NCBI GenBank assembly: GCA_001544655.2
Contig: FCOD02000009.1
Coordinates: 124,001-188,000, forward strand
Reading direction: 5' to 3'
Source: Caballeronia turbans
GTDB taxonomy: Bacteria; Pseudomonadota; Gammaproteobacteria; Burkholderiales; Burkholderiaceae
DNA: 64,000 nt
Shown here: positions 17,060-25,914 of the stretch, piece by piece
Layout: the number at the start of each line of letters is the position of its first letter
Position numbering within the stretch: the stretch's first letter is position 1
Notes under the pieces: model-generated
What the model saw: the letters and a program-made list of their open reading frames with translations, nothing else
Databases searched by the model: none
What the model was told of the DNA's origin: nothing
Translations under genes and position numbers: made by a program

Positions 17060-18061
17060 TCATGCTGCGCCTTGCGCGTCGAAGTCGTGCGCATAGGCGT
17101 CGAACAGTTCGGCGGGCATGCCGGGCAGGGCGGCGTGCAAGCCCGGCGCGATCACCTCGCGCGCCACCGCAATGGACTCGCGCGACACCGCATCGGCCAT
17201 CGCGGACCATTCGGAGCGGCGCGTGAGAATGTAGAAGTGGCGATGCCCGATGCGCGTTGCGGGCAGCGGAACGACAGTCACGTCCGGCAGATGCGCGCGC
17301 GACTGCCACAAACAAAGCGGCGACGTGATCGCGCAGCCGAAGCCGGACGCGACGAGACTGAGCAGCGGATCGGTGGCATCGAATTCGTAGCGGTTCGGTG
17401 CATGGAAGTTCATGTGCTTGACGAGCCGCTCGACCTGTTGCCCGATCAGCGAGCGGCCCGTGTAGCGCAACAGCGGCAGTTCGCGCGCGACGTCGTGGAA
17501 ATCGCGCAGCTTGCGGCCTGCGCCGAATTTTTTCGGCGCGACGGCGATGAAGGTCTCCGAGAACAGCGGGCGCAATTCCACACGCCGCGGATCGAGCGTG
17601 GCTTCCGTGCAGATGGCGAGATCGAGTTCGCGATTGGCGAGCTGCTCGCTGAGCGTCGGCGTGAGGCCGGACCACATCGAAAGCGTCTTCATGCGATCGG
17701 ACAGGCGCTGCACGAGATGCGGCCCGACGCTGGCGGCGAACGAATCCACGCAGCCGATGCGCAGGCTCGGCACGCCTTCGCTGGTTGCTGTGCGCACGTT
17801 ATGCGAGACCGCCTGCGCATGTTCGAGCAGCCCGCCCGCCTGTTCGAGCAGGATGCGGCCCGCCGCGTTGGGCCGCACCGGCCGGAACTCGCGATCGAAT
17901 AACGCCACGCCCTGTTCGCGCTCCAGTGCGGCGATGAGCTGGCTCACCGCGCTCTGCGTGACGCCAAGCACACGCGCGGCTTCGGTCATCGAACGCGTCT
18001 CGCAGACTGCGACGAACGCCTGCAACGCACGCAGGTCCACCCCGACGAATGTATTTCGCAT
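17060..18061 (-). CDS. LysR-family regulator (paralogue of the one at 30681)
   Basis: This 333-residue LTTR has its N-terminal winged helix at DLRALQAFVAVCETRSMTEA and the recognition part VTQSAVSQLIAALEREQG, followed by a periplasmic-binding-protein-like effector domain. Its effector domain shares long blocks with the second LysR at 30681-31661 (CVDSFAA, SGLTP, FDATDPLLSLV, PLCLWQ), so the two are paralogues and probably sense related ligands. It is upstream of and co-directional with the SsuABC-like importer. Divergent transcription with the GlxA-type gene leaves 188 bp for promoters. Confidence 0.9.
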   Translation of the reverse strand: MRNTFVGVDLRALQAFVAVCETRSMTEAARVLGVTQSAVSQLIAALEREQGVALFDREFRPVRPNAAGRILLEQAGGLLEHAQAVSHNVRTATSEGVPSLRIGCVDSFAASVGPHLVQRLSDRMKTLSMWSGLTPTLSEQLANRELDLAICTEATLDPRRVELRPLFSETFIAVAPKKFGAGRKLRDFHDVARELPLLRYTGRSLIGQQVERLVKHMNFHAPNRYEFDATDPLLSLVASGFGCAITSPLCLWQSRAHLPDVTVVPLPATRIGHRHFYILTRRSEWSAMADAVSRESIAVAREVIAPGLHAALPGMPAELFDAYAHDFDAQGAA

Positions 18062-18249
18062 GGTCTCCTCCCGGGCCTATTCTGCCGCATAAGCCTCGTC
18101 GCGCCCTGTCCATCGGGCGGTTTTCGCGGCCATAATAGCGGCACATGTATCGAACCGGGCGCCTTCGCATGGACATGGGCTGATGCGAGGGCACGCAGGT
18201 CAACCCCACATCGCGCGCTTTGGTCAATCACACTTCCTCGTCCGACGCC

Positions 18250-19200
18250 ATGCCGCGCCGGTTCGTGTTCCTCCTCGCGGACGGCTTGTCGATGATGAGC
18301 CTGTCGTCCGCCATCGAGCCGCTGCGCTCGGCCAACCGCCTCGCGGGCGACACCTTGTACGACTGGACGCTCGCGAGTCTCGACGGAGAGCCGGTGCATT
18401 CGTCGGGCGGCATCGCGCTGGCGGCGCGCAACTTCGACGACGTCTACAAGAATGCCGATTACGTGTTCGTCTGCGGCGGCCTTCGTCTCGCGCCCGCGCT
18501 CGAACCGGCCTTCGTCGCGGCGCTGAAACGCGCGGCCCGCACCGATGCGGTCATCGGTTCGCTCTCGACCGCGACGTATCTGCTTGCGCTCGCGGGATTG
18601 CTCGACGGCTACCATTGCACGATCCACTGGGAGAATCTGCCGGCGTTCACGGAGGCGTTTCCCGACCTGCTATGCAGCAGCAAGCTGTTCGAAATCGACC
18701 GCGACCGCATGACGTGCTCGGGCGGCATCGCTGCAATGGACATGATGCTGCATCTCATCAAGACGCAGCACGGCAGCGATCTGGCGGTGCGCGTCGCCAA
18801 TCAGTTCCACCACGAGCGCATGCGCGATACGGCCGACAATCAGCGCGGCTGGCGCGACCAGAATCACGCGAGCCTGCCGCGCGGCATCCGCCGGGCCATC
18901 GAGATGATGCGCGCGCATGTGGAAACGCCGCTGCAGATCAACGATATCGGCTCGGCCATCGGCATGACGTCGCGCCAGATGGAGCGGCTATTCTTGCGGC
19001 ATCTGAACGCAACGCCCGCGCGCTACTACGTGCAGTTGCGGCTGGAGCGCGCGCACGAGATGCTGACGTATTCGAGCGTGCCCGTGGCCGATGTGGCGGT
19101 GGCGACGGGTTTCGCGTCGCCGTCGCATCTGGCGCGCTGGGTGCGTCGGGCGTATGGCATCAGCCCGACGGAGTTGCGCGCCGCGCAGCCGAGGTCGTGA
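18250..19200 (+). CDS. GlxA-type transcriptional regulator (DJ-1/PfpI + AraC HTH)
   Basis: This roughly 316-residue protein joins an N-terminal DJ-1/PfpI-like ligand domain (RFVFLLADGLSMMSLSSAIE) to a C-terminal double HTH of AraC type (INDIGSAIGMTSRQMERLF and ADVAVATGFASPSHLARW). This architecture is shared by GbdR, CdhR and SouR, which control glycine betaine, carnitine and sarcosine catabolism in Pseudomonas. That fits the surrounding amine genes. The catalytic-type Cys of GlxA is replaced (GSLSTATYLLALAG), as in regulators. ATG 18250 is preferred; an in-frame TTG at 18220 is possible. It converges with the flavoprotein gene, with 5 bp between stops. Confidence 0.87.
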   Translation: MPRRFVFLLADGLSMMSLSSAIEPLRSANRLAGDTLYDWTLASLDGEPVHSSGGIALAARNFDDVYKNADYVFVCGGLRLAPALEPAFVAALKRAARTDAVIGSLSTATYLLALAGLLDGYHCTIHWENLPAFTEAFPDLLCSSKLFEIDRDRMTCSGGIAAMDMMLHLIKTQHGSDLAVRVANQFHHERMRDTADNQRGWRDQNHASLPRGIRRAIEMMRAHVETPLQINDIGSAIGMTSRQMERLFLRHLNATPARYYVQLRLERAHEMLTYSSVPVADVAVATGFASPSHLARWVRRAYGISPTELRAAQPRS

Positions 19201-19205
19201 AGGGC

Positions 19206-20399
19206 TTATGCCGCTTCGAGCTCCGGCGCTGCGGCTCGCAGCGGCAACGGCAGCCAGCCTTGCAGCTCGCGCCAGTTCGGTTCCAGGTGCGCAAAGCGCG
19301 AAAGCGACAGCGACGAGAGATCCGCGAACGCGCATCGCCCGTCCACCACGAGATCGCGGATCGCGTGGCCGCTCGCCGGCGACAGCCCGAAACCCACGCT
19401 CGATAACGTCGCGACCGTCACGTTGCCCTGCGCATCGGGGCGATCGATCACGGGCCGTCCATCCGGCGTGTTCTCGATGTAACCCGCCCAGCTGCGGATG
19501 ACCTTCGCATGCGCGGCCTTCGGCAGCAGCGCCGCGAGCCGCGCCGCGATGCTGCATTGAAGCGGCGTCGAATGCGGACGCACCTTCGGCACGTCGTCGA
19601 GACCGATCCATTCGTGCGGACCGCCGCCGTACGCGAGGTTGCCGCGCAGCGTCTGCCGCCCGTACAGGCCGTTGCCGTCGACGCCGCCGAGCGGCATCTG
19701 CGGAAGCGGTTCGGTGACGATCATCTCCGCGCGCGCCGCCGCGAGCGGCACGTCGATGCCGAGTTGTGCGGCAAGCACGCCCGTATGCGGTCCGGCCGCG
19801 ATTACGAGGTGATCGCAGGCAAAGTCTCCGCTGGACGTCTTCACCGCGCTGACGCGTCCGCCTTGCGTGACGAAACCCGTCACCGGCGTATGCTGCAGGA
19901 TGCGTGCGCCGTGATCCTCCATCGCCCATGCATAAGCCTGCAAGGTGCGATGCGGATTCGCATGCCCGCCGAAGTGATAAAAATAGCCGGCATGCACGTT
20001 GTCGCCCGCGAGCGGCACGAGCTCGCGCACCTGCTTCGCATCGAGCACGTCGGAGCGCAGGCCGTGATGCGCCCCGTTCTCCAGCGCACGCCGATACAGC
20101 CGGAACTGATGTTCGTCGAGCGCAATGCGGATGCGCTCGCGGCAAAATTCGGTCGGATAGCCGAGCAGTTCGTCCATCATCGGCCAGAGGCGCTGTTCTT
20201 CCATGAAGAGCGGGCTGTGATGATGCGAGCAGCCGCCGCCGTTGCGCCCCGACGCGCCCCAGCCGATCATGCCCGCTTCGAGCACCAGCACGTCGATGCC
20301 TTCGCGCGCGAGCCACCATCCCGCGGAGAGGCCCGTCACGCCGCCGCCGACGATGACGACCGATGCGCCCTTGATATTGCCTGCTGCCAACGTGTTCAT
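19206..20399 (-). CDS. FAD-dependent amine/imino acid oxidoreductase (DAO family)
   Basis: This 397-residue DAO-family flavoprotein has VVIVGGGVTGLSAGWWLA for the ADP moiety and IGWGASGRNGGGCS for the second FAD contact, then the C-terminal SVGFGLSPASGHAI. It resembles the HcnC/D-hydroxyproline dehydrogenase beta and glycine/sarcosine oxidase subunits. The gene immediately upstream encodes an HcnB-like flavoprotein, and the HcnB-HcnC type of pairing suggests a membrane- or ETF-linked heteromeric amine dehydrogenase. It is the last gene of the 11-kb minus-strand operon that begins at 30381. Confidence 0.85.
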   Translation of the reverse strand: MNTLAAGNIKGASVVIVGGGVTGLSAGWWLAREGIDVLVLEAGMIGWGASGRNGGGCSHHHSPLFMEEQRLWPMMDELLGYPTEFCRERIRIALDEHQFRLYRRALENGAHHGLRSDVLDAKQVRELVPLAGDNVHAGYFYHFGGHANPHRTLQAYAWAMEDHGARILQHTPVTGFVTQGGRVSAVKTSSGDFACDHLVIAAGPHTGVLAAQLGIDVPLAAARAEMIVTEPLPQMPLGGVDGNGLYGRQTLRGNLAYGGGPHEWIGLDDVPKVRPHSTPLQCSIAARLAALLPKAAHAKVIRSWAGYIENTPDGRPVIDRPDAQGNVTVATLSSVGFGLSPASGHAIRDLVVDGRCAFADLSSLSLSRFAHLEPNWRELQGWLPLPLRAAAPELEAA

Positions 20400-20456
20400 G
20401 CTTGCGAGCCTTGATTGCGAGATTTCGTTTCGATGAAAAGCCGATGCCGATGTCCG

Positions 20457-22085
20457 CTATTCGCTTGCAACCGGTTCTCCGACGCGCCGCGTGCCCGCGC
20501 GATACAGCGGATCGACACGCCAGAACGGCACCCATTGCGAGGCCATGCCGAACCAGCTATCCCAGTGCGCCGCGGTCGATGACGCTTCGGCCACGTCGGC
20601 GAGTTGCCGCAACGCGAGCGGGCGCACCGGCGCGCGAAAGGTCGCGAGCGGAATCTGCGGCAGGGCACAGCCGGCGCCGATCGCGAGCAGTGCCGCCACT
20701 TGCTCGCGGCATCGGCGGCCCTGGCATGGGCCCATGCAGGCGCGCGTGAGACGCTTGACCGCATCGGGATTCGGCGGGCCGCTGCGTGCGAGGCCGGCGA
20801 CGCCGCGCGTGTCGTGCGCCGGATCGGCGGGATGCCAGTCGAGGTAGCGCGGCGGGCGGACATCGAGGATTTCGCGCGCGGTGACTTCCTCGCACTGGCA
20901 CACGAACGGCTCGCCCGCCGCGCCGAGAACGCTCGCGCGCACCCATTCCATGCGCGATCGGGCGATATCGTGCGCGGGTGCTTCGGGCTGCACGACCTGC
21001 GCTAGGTCCGCAACGCTCGACGCATCGAGCGCCGCACGCGCCGCGCGACGGCCTTCTTCGCGCGCGATGGCTTCATCGCGGCTCTTCGCCGCCCAGACGC
21101 CCGCGCAGTCGCCTGCTGCGTAAGCGAACGGCAGCGACGTCCGCTGCATTGCATCGACACTGACGACGTGACCGCCGCGCGCCGCATCGAACGCAGTCGC
21201 GCAACCTGCCGCTTCGAGCAGTTCGATCGCGGGCAGCGCGGCGATGCCGAGCAGCACCGTGTCGCAATCGAACCTAGCCGACGCGCCCGCATCGAGCGAT
21301 GCCGCTTCGACCGACGTCACGCCATACGCATCCCCGTGCGCGTGGCGCACGACATGACGCGTGAGCATGCGCGCGCCGCCCGCTTCGAGTTGCGACGCGA
21401 GTGCGGCATCGCCGAGGATCGCATCGGACTGTTCGATCACCGCGACGATCTGCACGCCGCGCGTCATCAGTTCGACGCCCACGTTCAGCGCGTCCGTGTC
21501 GCTGCCGATCAACACCGCGCGACGCGCATCGAGTGCGCCGTACAGCGCCGCCAGCCGCCACGCGGCGCTTGCGCCCATCACGCCGGGACGCTGCCAGCCG
21601 TCGAACGCGAGGCCCATGTCGCGCCGACCGGATGCGACGATCACCCGCTTGAAACTCATGAGCCACGTATGCGATGAATCGGCGAGACCAGCGACATGCG
21701 TGTCCATCCAGGCGCTCGCCGGGCCGTGCGGAAAGAGGCCCCAGACTGCCGTGCCGAGCTTCACGTCGATGCCTGCTTCGAGCGCATCGCCAAGTTCAGG
21801 GCGCGCTTCGAGCATGGCTTCGAGCATCGCGTTGGCGTTGCCGGCCGCCGCGCCCATGCGAGCGCCGAAATGCAGCGGCACGTCCTCGCCCATCGTTTCG
21901 AGCGGCACGGGATTCTCATCGACGAGCGTCACGCCGATGCCGCGTCCGGCCGCTTCGAGCGCGGCCGCGATGCCCGCCGGACCCGCGCCCACGATGAGCA
22001 GATCGGTCGATTCATCGACGGGCGGCGCCTTGCCCGCCACGGATGCGGGATCGTAGAAGGGCGTTTGCATGGCTTCGTTTTCCAC
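20457..22085 (-). CDS. FAD/NAD(P)-type oxidoreductase with C-terminal Fe-S domain (HcnB/SoxA-like)
   Basis: This 542-residue protein has an N-terminal FAD site (LLIVGAGPAGIAAALEA ... VTLVDEN), a mid-protein pyridine-nucleotide-like domain (VIVASGRRDMGLAFDGWQRP) and a C-terminal BFD-like Fe-S region with CQCEEVTAREI and CMGPCQGRRCREQV. This arrangement is found in HcnB, opine oxidase A and D-hydroxyproline dehydrogenase alpha subunits. With the DAO protein downstream it would form the dehydrogenase. The small 2Fe-2S subunit (HcnA type) usually encoded beside them is absent. ATG 22085 is used; ATG 22070 is also in frame. Confidence 0.83.
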   Translation of the reverse strand: MENEAMQTPFYDPASVAGKAPPVDESTDLLIVGAGPAGIAAALEAAGRGIGVTLVDENPVPLETMGEDVPLHFGARMGAAAGNANAMLEAMLEARPELGDALEAGIDVKLGTAVWGLFPHGPASAWMDTHVAGLADSSHTWLMSFKRVIVASGRRDMGLAFDGWQRPGVMGASAAWRLAALYGALDARRAVLIGSDTDALNVGVELMTRGVQIVAVIEQSDAILGDAALASQLEAGGARMLTRHVVRHAHGDAYGVTSVEAASLDAGASARFDCDTVLLGIAALPAIELLEAAGCATAFDAARGGHVVSVDAMQRTSLPFAYAAGDCAGVWAAKSRDEAIAREEGRRAARAALDASSVADLAQVVQPEAPAHDIARSRMEWVRASVLGAAGEPFVCQCEEVTAREILDVRPPRYLDWHPADPAHDTRGVAGLARSGPPNPDAVKRLTRACMGPCQGRRCREQVAALLAIGAGCALPQIPLATFRAPVRPLALRQLADVAEASSTAAHWDSWFGMASQWVPFWRVDPLYRAGTRRVGEPVASE

Positions 22086-22103
22086 GGGTTCGACTCTTTG
22101 AAG

Positions 22104-23507
22104 TCAGGATGTCATGGCTTGCGCGTCGTCCCGCCGCGCATCCGATTCGCCGATGGCGGTCGGCGCGTTCAGCACGAGCTCGCACAAGGCGGCGGCGCTT
22201 GTGTCCGGTTCGGCGAGCGCATCGACGGCCGCTTCGAGTTCGCTCGCGAAACGTGCGCCGAAGCGCGCGCCTGTCAGCGTGCGGAATTTCTCGCGCTCGG
22301 CGCCCGGCGTCATCGGACGGGCGGGATCGCCGCTTGCCTGCATCGCGCCGGAATCGAGACGGCGTCCATCGCGCAGTTCGATTCGCACGCGCGCCCAGCG
22401 CTCGGCGGGAAACGCCGCGTTGAATTCGGCATGCTCGCGCGTGACGAGGCGCGGCAGCAGCGCGCGCACCGCAGGATCGGCGAGACCCGCATCGCCGATG
22501 GTGCCGGCATCCACGCGACCATGCAGCAACGCGGCGGCGACGGGAAACAGCACGCCGTATTGCGCTTCTTCGGTAGTGCGGGGCGCGCCGGACCACAGGC
22601 GCTTCGCCTCGTGGAAGGTCTCGATCTCCACACGCTTGATGTCGGCCGCATCGAAACCGGCCTGCGCGCGCACCGCCAGCGCCGCTGCAATCGACGGATG
22701 CGCCCAGCGGCAAACCGGATATGGCTTTACATACTGTTCGAGGATCAGCCAGCGCTCGCCGAGATCGGCCCAGACCGCGGGCGCATCGCGCTCCACGGTT
22801 GTCGCCGGTGCGCCGGTGAAGCCGCGCGATGCGAGCAGCGCCGCGCTGATGCCCGCGAGCGCGCCCCAGCACGAGCCGTCCTTCAGCATGGTCGGATGAT
22901 CGATGCAGCGCATCATGTCCGAGCGCGGCCCGTGATACTCCGCGATGCCGAGCGCATGCCGCGTCGTCGTCAGGTCGAAGCTGAGCGCGCGGCTCGCGAT
23001 GGCCGCCGCCGCGAGCGCATTCCACGCGCCGGAGGTGTGATATTCGCGGCTCGTCGCGTGCAGCGCGATGCCCGCGCGCGTGCCGAGTTCGTAGCCGAGG
23101 ACGGTCTGCACGATGAATTCCCGCCCGCTCATGCCGGGCACGCGCTCGGTCATTGCGAGCAGCGCAGGCAGCACGGTGACGCCCGCATGTCCCTTGGTGA
23201 GCGCGTGGCCGTCGTGACCATCGAAACTGTCGATGGTCGCCGCGCCCGCGAACGCCGCGCCCGCCGCGCTCGCGATGCGTCCGTCGAACAGCATGCGCGC
23301 GGGCGTGCGGCCTGCGGCGAAGCAATCGAGCGCATGCTCCCGCGCAATCGACGACATGCGCGTAGACGTGCCCGCCGCCGCGATGCCGAAGAGGTCGAGC
23401 AGACGGCGTTGCGCATCGCGCACCACGGCATCGGGCAGCATCTCGAAGCGCAACGCGTGCGTGAAGCGGCTTGCGTCGTCGAGCAAAGGCAGGGCGGCGG
23501 TCATCAT
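22104..23507 (-). CDS. MmgE/PrpD family protein
   Basis: This is a 467-residue member of the 2-methylcitrate dehydratase/aconitate decarboxylase/iminodisuccinate epimerase family. Hallmarks are an all-helical first half with SFDGHDGHALTKGHAGVTVL, the HTSGAWNALAAAA loop and the KPYPVCRWAHPSI segment that contributes active-site residues, followed by a smaller lid domain. The start overlaps the reductase stop as ATGATGA. Family members dehydrate, isomerise or decarboxylate small carboxylates. In a demethylation operon it could process the carbon skeleton or racemise an amino acid. Substrate unknown. Confidence 0.85.
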   Translation of the reverse strand: MMTAALPLLDDASRFTHALRFEMLPDAVVRDAQRRLLDLFGIAAAGTSTRMSSIAREHALDCFAAGRTPARMLFDGRIASAAGAAFAGAATIDSFDGHDGHALTKGHAGVTVLPALLAMTERVPGMSGREFIVQTVLGYELGTRAGIALHATSREYHTSGAWNALAAAAIASRALSFDLTTTRHALGIAEYHGPRSDMMRCIDHPTMLKDGSCWGALAGISAALLASRGFTGAPATTVERDAPAVWADLGERWLILEQYVKPYPVCRWAHPSIAAALAVRAQAGFDAADIKRVEIETFHEAKRLWSGAPRTTEEAQYGVLFPVAAALLHGRVDAGTIGDAGLADPAVRALLPRLVTREHAEFNAAFPAERWARVRIELRDGRRLDSGAMQASGDPARPMTPGAEREKFRTLTGARFGARFASELEAAVDALAEPDTSAAALCELVLNAPTAIGESDARRDDAQAMTS

Positions 23508-24583
23508 CGGAAGGCGATTTCGACGTCGGTGGAGGGGCGGCTGGAGCACGCGAGAATCCAGCCTTGCGATTCCTCGGCTGCCGACAAACCGCCCGCGTGG
23601 TGCATCGATACTTCGCCGGACACGCGGCGCACCTTGCAGGTGCCGCACATGCCGCTCGCGCAGCCGCACGGAATCACGACCTGCTGACGCGTCGCCGCGA
23701 CGAGCAGCGTTTCGCCCGCGTGCACCTGGAAGCGCTTGTCGCCGAGGGTGGCGTGATGAACCACGCCGTGCATTTCTTCGGGCAAGGAGGTTGCATCGTG
23801 TTCGGGTGCCGCGCAAGGCGAAGGCCCGAAATGCTCGATATGAAACGCCGCGCGTCGCGCGCCTTCGGCTGCATGAATCTGCCGGATGCTCTGCATGAAA
23901 CCCGCAGGCCCGCAGCAATACACCGTGCGCCGCCCGAAGTCCGGCGTCATCGCCCAGAGCGTGCCGCGCGAGATGCGCCCGCGCAAGCCGAACCATCCCG
24001 GCGCGGGCGCGCTCAGCCACACGCTGACCTTGAGGTTCGGCATGCGCGACTGAAGCGTCGCGAGTTCGCTGGCGAAGAGGATGTCGTCGGCGTTGCGCGC
24101 GCAATGCAGCCATGCGACGTCGGCATCCGGCCTGCGGAGCGCGAGCGTGCGCAGCATCGACATGAGCGGCGATGCGCCCGATCCCGCCGACACGAGCGCA
24201 AGCGGCGTCGCGTTCGATGGATCGAGCGTGAAGCGGCCGAGCGGATAGCGCGCGTCGATCCGCATTCCCGGCGCGCAGCGCTCGTGCAGCCAGCGCGTCA
24301 CCACACCATGCGCCTGCGCCTTGATGGTCAGTTCGATCACGTCGCGCTCGACGGGCGACGATGCGATGGAAAACATTCGGTCATGACGCACGCCGTCGAT
24401 GTTCAGCGCGAGCAGCATCGCCTGACCCGGCGCGAAGAGGCGCACGCCGTCGGGATGCGGATCTCGCAGGCGAAAAGTCTTGACGCCCGGCGCTTCGTCG
24501 CGCACGGCGATGCATTCGAGCGTGCGCGCTTGCGCTTCATCGAAAGCGTGGGCGCTTTCCGCGTCGATCAGCACATCAGCCAT
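23504..24583 (-). CDS. Ferredoxin-NAD(P) reductase of a Rieske oxygenase (GbcB-like)
   Basis: This 359-residue reductase has an FAD domain (HDRMFSIASSP), an NAD(P) domain (VSAGSGASPLMSML and YCCGPAGFM) and a C-terminal plant-type [2Fe-2S] ferredoxin with CGCASGMCGTCK plus a distal Cys. It passes electrons from NAD(P)H to the Rieske oxygenase encoded just upstream; the two genes overlap by 8 bp. Domain order and partner match the glycine betaine monooxygenase reductase and stachydrine demethylase reductases. The low-potential electrons are used for O2-dependent N-demethylation. Confidence 0.88.
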   Translation of the reverse strand: MADVLIDAESAHAFDEAQARTLECIAVRDEAPGVKTFRLRDPHPDGVRLFAPGQAMLLALNIDGVRHDRMFSIASSPVERDVIELTIKAQAHGVVTRWLHERCAPGMRIDARYPLGRFTLDPSNATPLALVSAGSGASPLMSMLRTLALRRPDADVAWLHCARNADDILFASELATLQSRMPNLKVSVWLSAPAPGWFGLRGRISRGTLWAMTPDFGRRTVYCCGPAGFMQSIRQIHAAEGARRAAFHIEHFGPSPCAAPEHDATSLPEEMHGVVHHATLGDKRFQVHAGETLLVAATRQQVVIPCGCASGMCGTCKVRRVSGEVSMHHAGGLSAAEESQGWILACSSRPSTDVEIAFR

Positions 24584-25835
24584 TCGACACCTTCAGCTCG
24601 AACGAACGATGCGCAAGCGCGCTATCGAGATGAGTCGACAGCTTGTTCGCATACCAGTTGGTGAAGTTGCGCAGCATGAATTCGGACGGCGCATACGGCC
24701 CCGGCGTATAAGCGATCGATCCGACGCCGAGTTGATTGTTGGCCGCGAGCCGCGCGTCCTGCGTGTTGGTCGCGTTCCACACGGAGGTCAGCTTGTCGAT
24801 GTCGTAATCGACGCCTTCCACCGCGTCTTCGTGCACGAGCCAGGTCGTGCGCAGCACCGTGCGCGACGCCGACAGCGGCAGGATGCGGAAATGGATGATG
24901 TGATCCGCGAGAAAGTGATTCCAGTTGTTCGGCACGCGGAACATGCGCACGGAGCCGAGATCCGGTTCGGTGAGATCGCCGAGCAGCTTGCCGCATGCAG
25001 GCGATCCATCCGGCGTGAACGACACCGCGCCGCGATGAAACGGCAAGCGAATGCAGCGGAACTCGTCGCCGCCATCGGCGGGCAGATGCGGCAGGCCGTG
25101 ACGTTCCCACTTCGCGGCTTGCGCGTCCATCAGCAGGCGGAAGTCGCGCGAGCCGGCGGGATCGTCGGGCAATGCGAATTCGACCAGCGTCGCGAGCAGT
25201 TCCGGATGATTTCCCGCGCAGTGATAGCACTCGCGATTGTTTTCGATGACGAGCTTCCAGTTCGCGTCCTCGATCATCGTCGAGACGGCGGCGACCTTGG
25301 TACGCCACGGCTGATGCGGCGCGATGTACGGCGTCACGGCATCGCGAAAGCGGGCGATGTCGGGCGGCGTATCCGCGAGGCAGATGTAGACCATGCCGCA
25401 CACGATTCCGACATGCACGGGACGCAGCCCATACGCTTCGCGCTCGAAGCCTGCGGGCATCTGCCGCGCATGCAGCAGCGAGCCGTCGAGCTCATAGACC
25501 CATTGGTGATAAGCACACGTCAGCCGATGCGCATGCCCCTTTTCGTCGAGACAGATGCGCGAGCCGCGATGACGGCACGTATTGAAAAATGCGCGAATCT
25601 CGCCGTCCTCGTCGCGTAACACGATGACCGAAGTCGCACCGATTTCGAGCGTCAGATAGTCGCCCGGCTCGCGCAACTCGCAGCTATTGCACGCGAACAG
25701 CCACTCGTTGTTGAAGACGGCGTCGATATCGAGTCGATGAAACGCTTCGTCGGTATAGAACGGCTGCGGCAGCGAGAAGTTGTCGCGGCGTTGCGCGAGG
25801 GCGGCGCGCACGCGCGTCGGGTCGATCATCGTCAT
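24576..25835 (-). CDS. Rieske non-haem iron oxygenase, quaternary amine demethylase type (GbcA/Stc2-like)
   Basis: This 419-residue alpha-type oxygenase has a Rieske cluster motif CRHRGSRICL ... CAYHQW, with two Cys and two His ligands, and the mononuclear Fe site in IENNRECYHCAGNHPE. The spacing and the ECYHC motif are those of the glycine betaine/stachydrine/carnitine oxygenase branch, which hydroxylates an N-methyl group so that formaldehyde leaves. There is no small beta subunit gene. It sits between the reductase and an amidohydrolase in an operon with an OpuC-type betaine importer, so a quaternary ammonium substrate is likely. Which one is not determined. Confidence 0.88.
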   Translation of the reverse strand: MTMIDPTRVRAALAQRRDNFSLPQPFYTDEAFHRLDIDAVFNNEWLFACNSCELREPGDYLTLEIGATSVIVLRDEDGEIRAFFNTCRHRGSRICLDEKGHAHRLTCAYHQWVYELDGSLLHARQMPAGFEREAYGLRPVHVGIVCGMVYICLADTPPDIARFRDAVTPYIAPHQPWRTKVAAVSTMIEDANWKLVIENNRECYHCAGNHPELLATLVEFALPDDPAGSRDFRLLMDAQAAKWERHGLPHLPADGGDEFRCIRLPFHRGAVSFTPDGSPACGKLLGDLTEPDLGSVRMFRVPNNWNHFLADHIIHFRILPLSASRTVLRTTWLVHEDAVEGVDYDIDKLTSVWNATNTQDARLAANNQLGVGSIAYTPGPYAPSEFMLRNFTNWYANKLSTHLDSALAHRSFELKVSNG

Positions 25836-25914
25836 GCTCTCCGTGCAAACGATCAGTTAAACCGATTGTCTGTCGCTGATTTCGCCGATGCGCACAGACA
25901 GACGACCAACCCGA

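Noticed and set aside
21696-23687. 663-codon plus-strand frame
   Set aside because: Antisense to the HcnB-like and PrpD genes, with low-complexity Arg/Ala composition.
22104-24113. Longer 669-codon frame containing the PrpD gene
   Set aside because: The upstream 202 codons overlap the ferredoxin reductase in another frame and have no PrpD similarity. The true start is the ATGA overlap at 23507.
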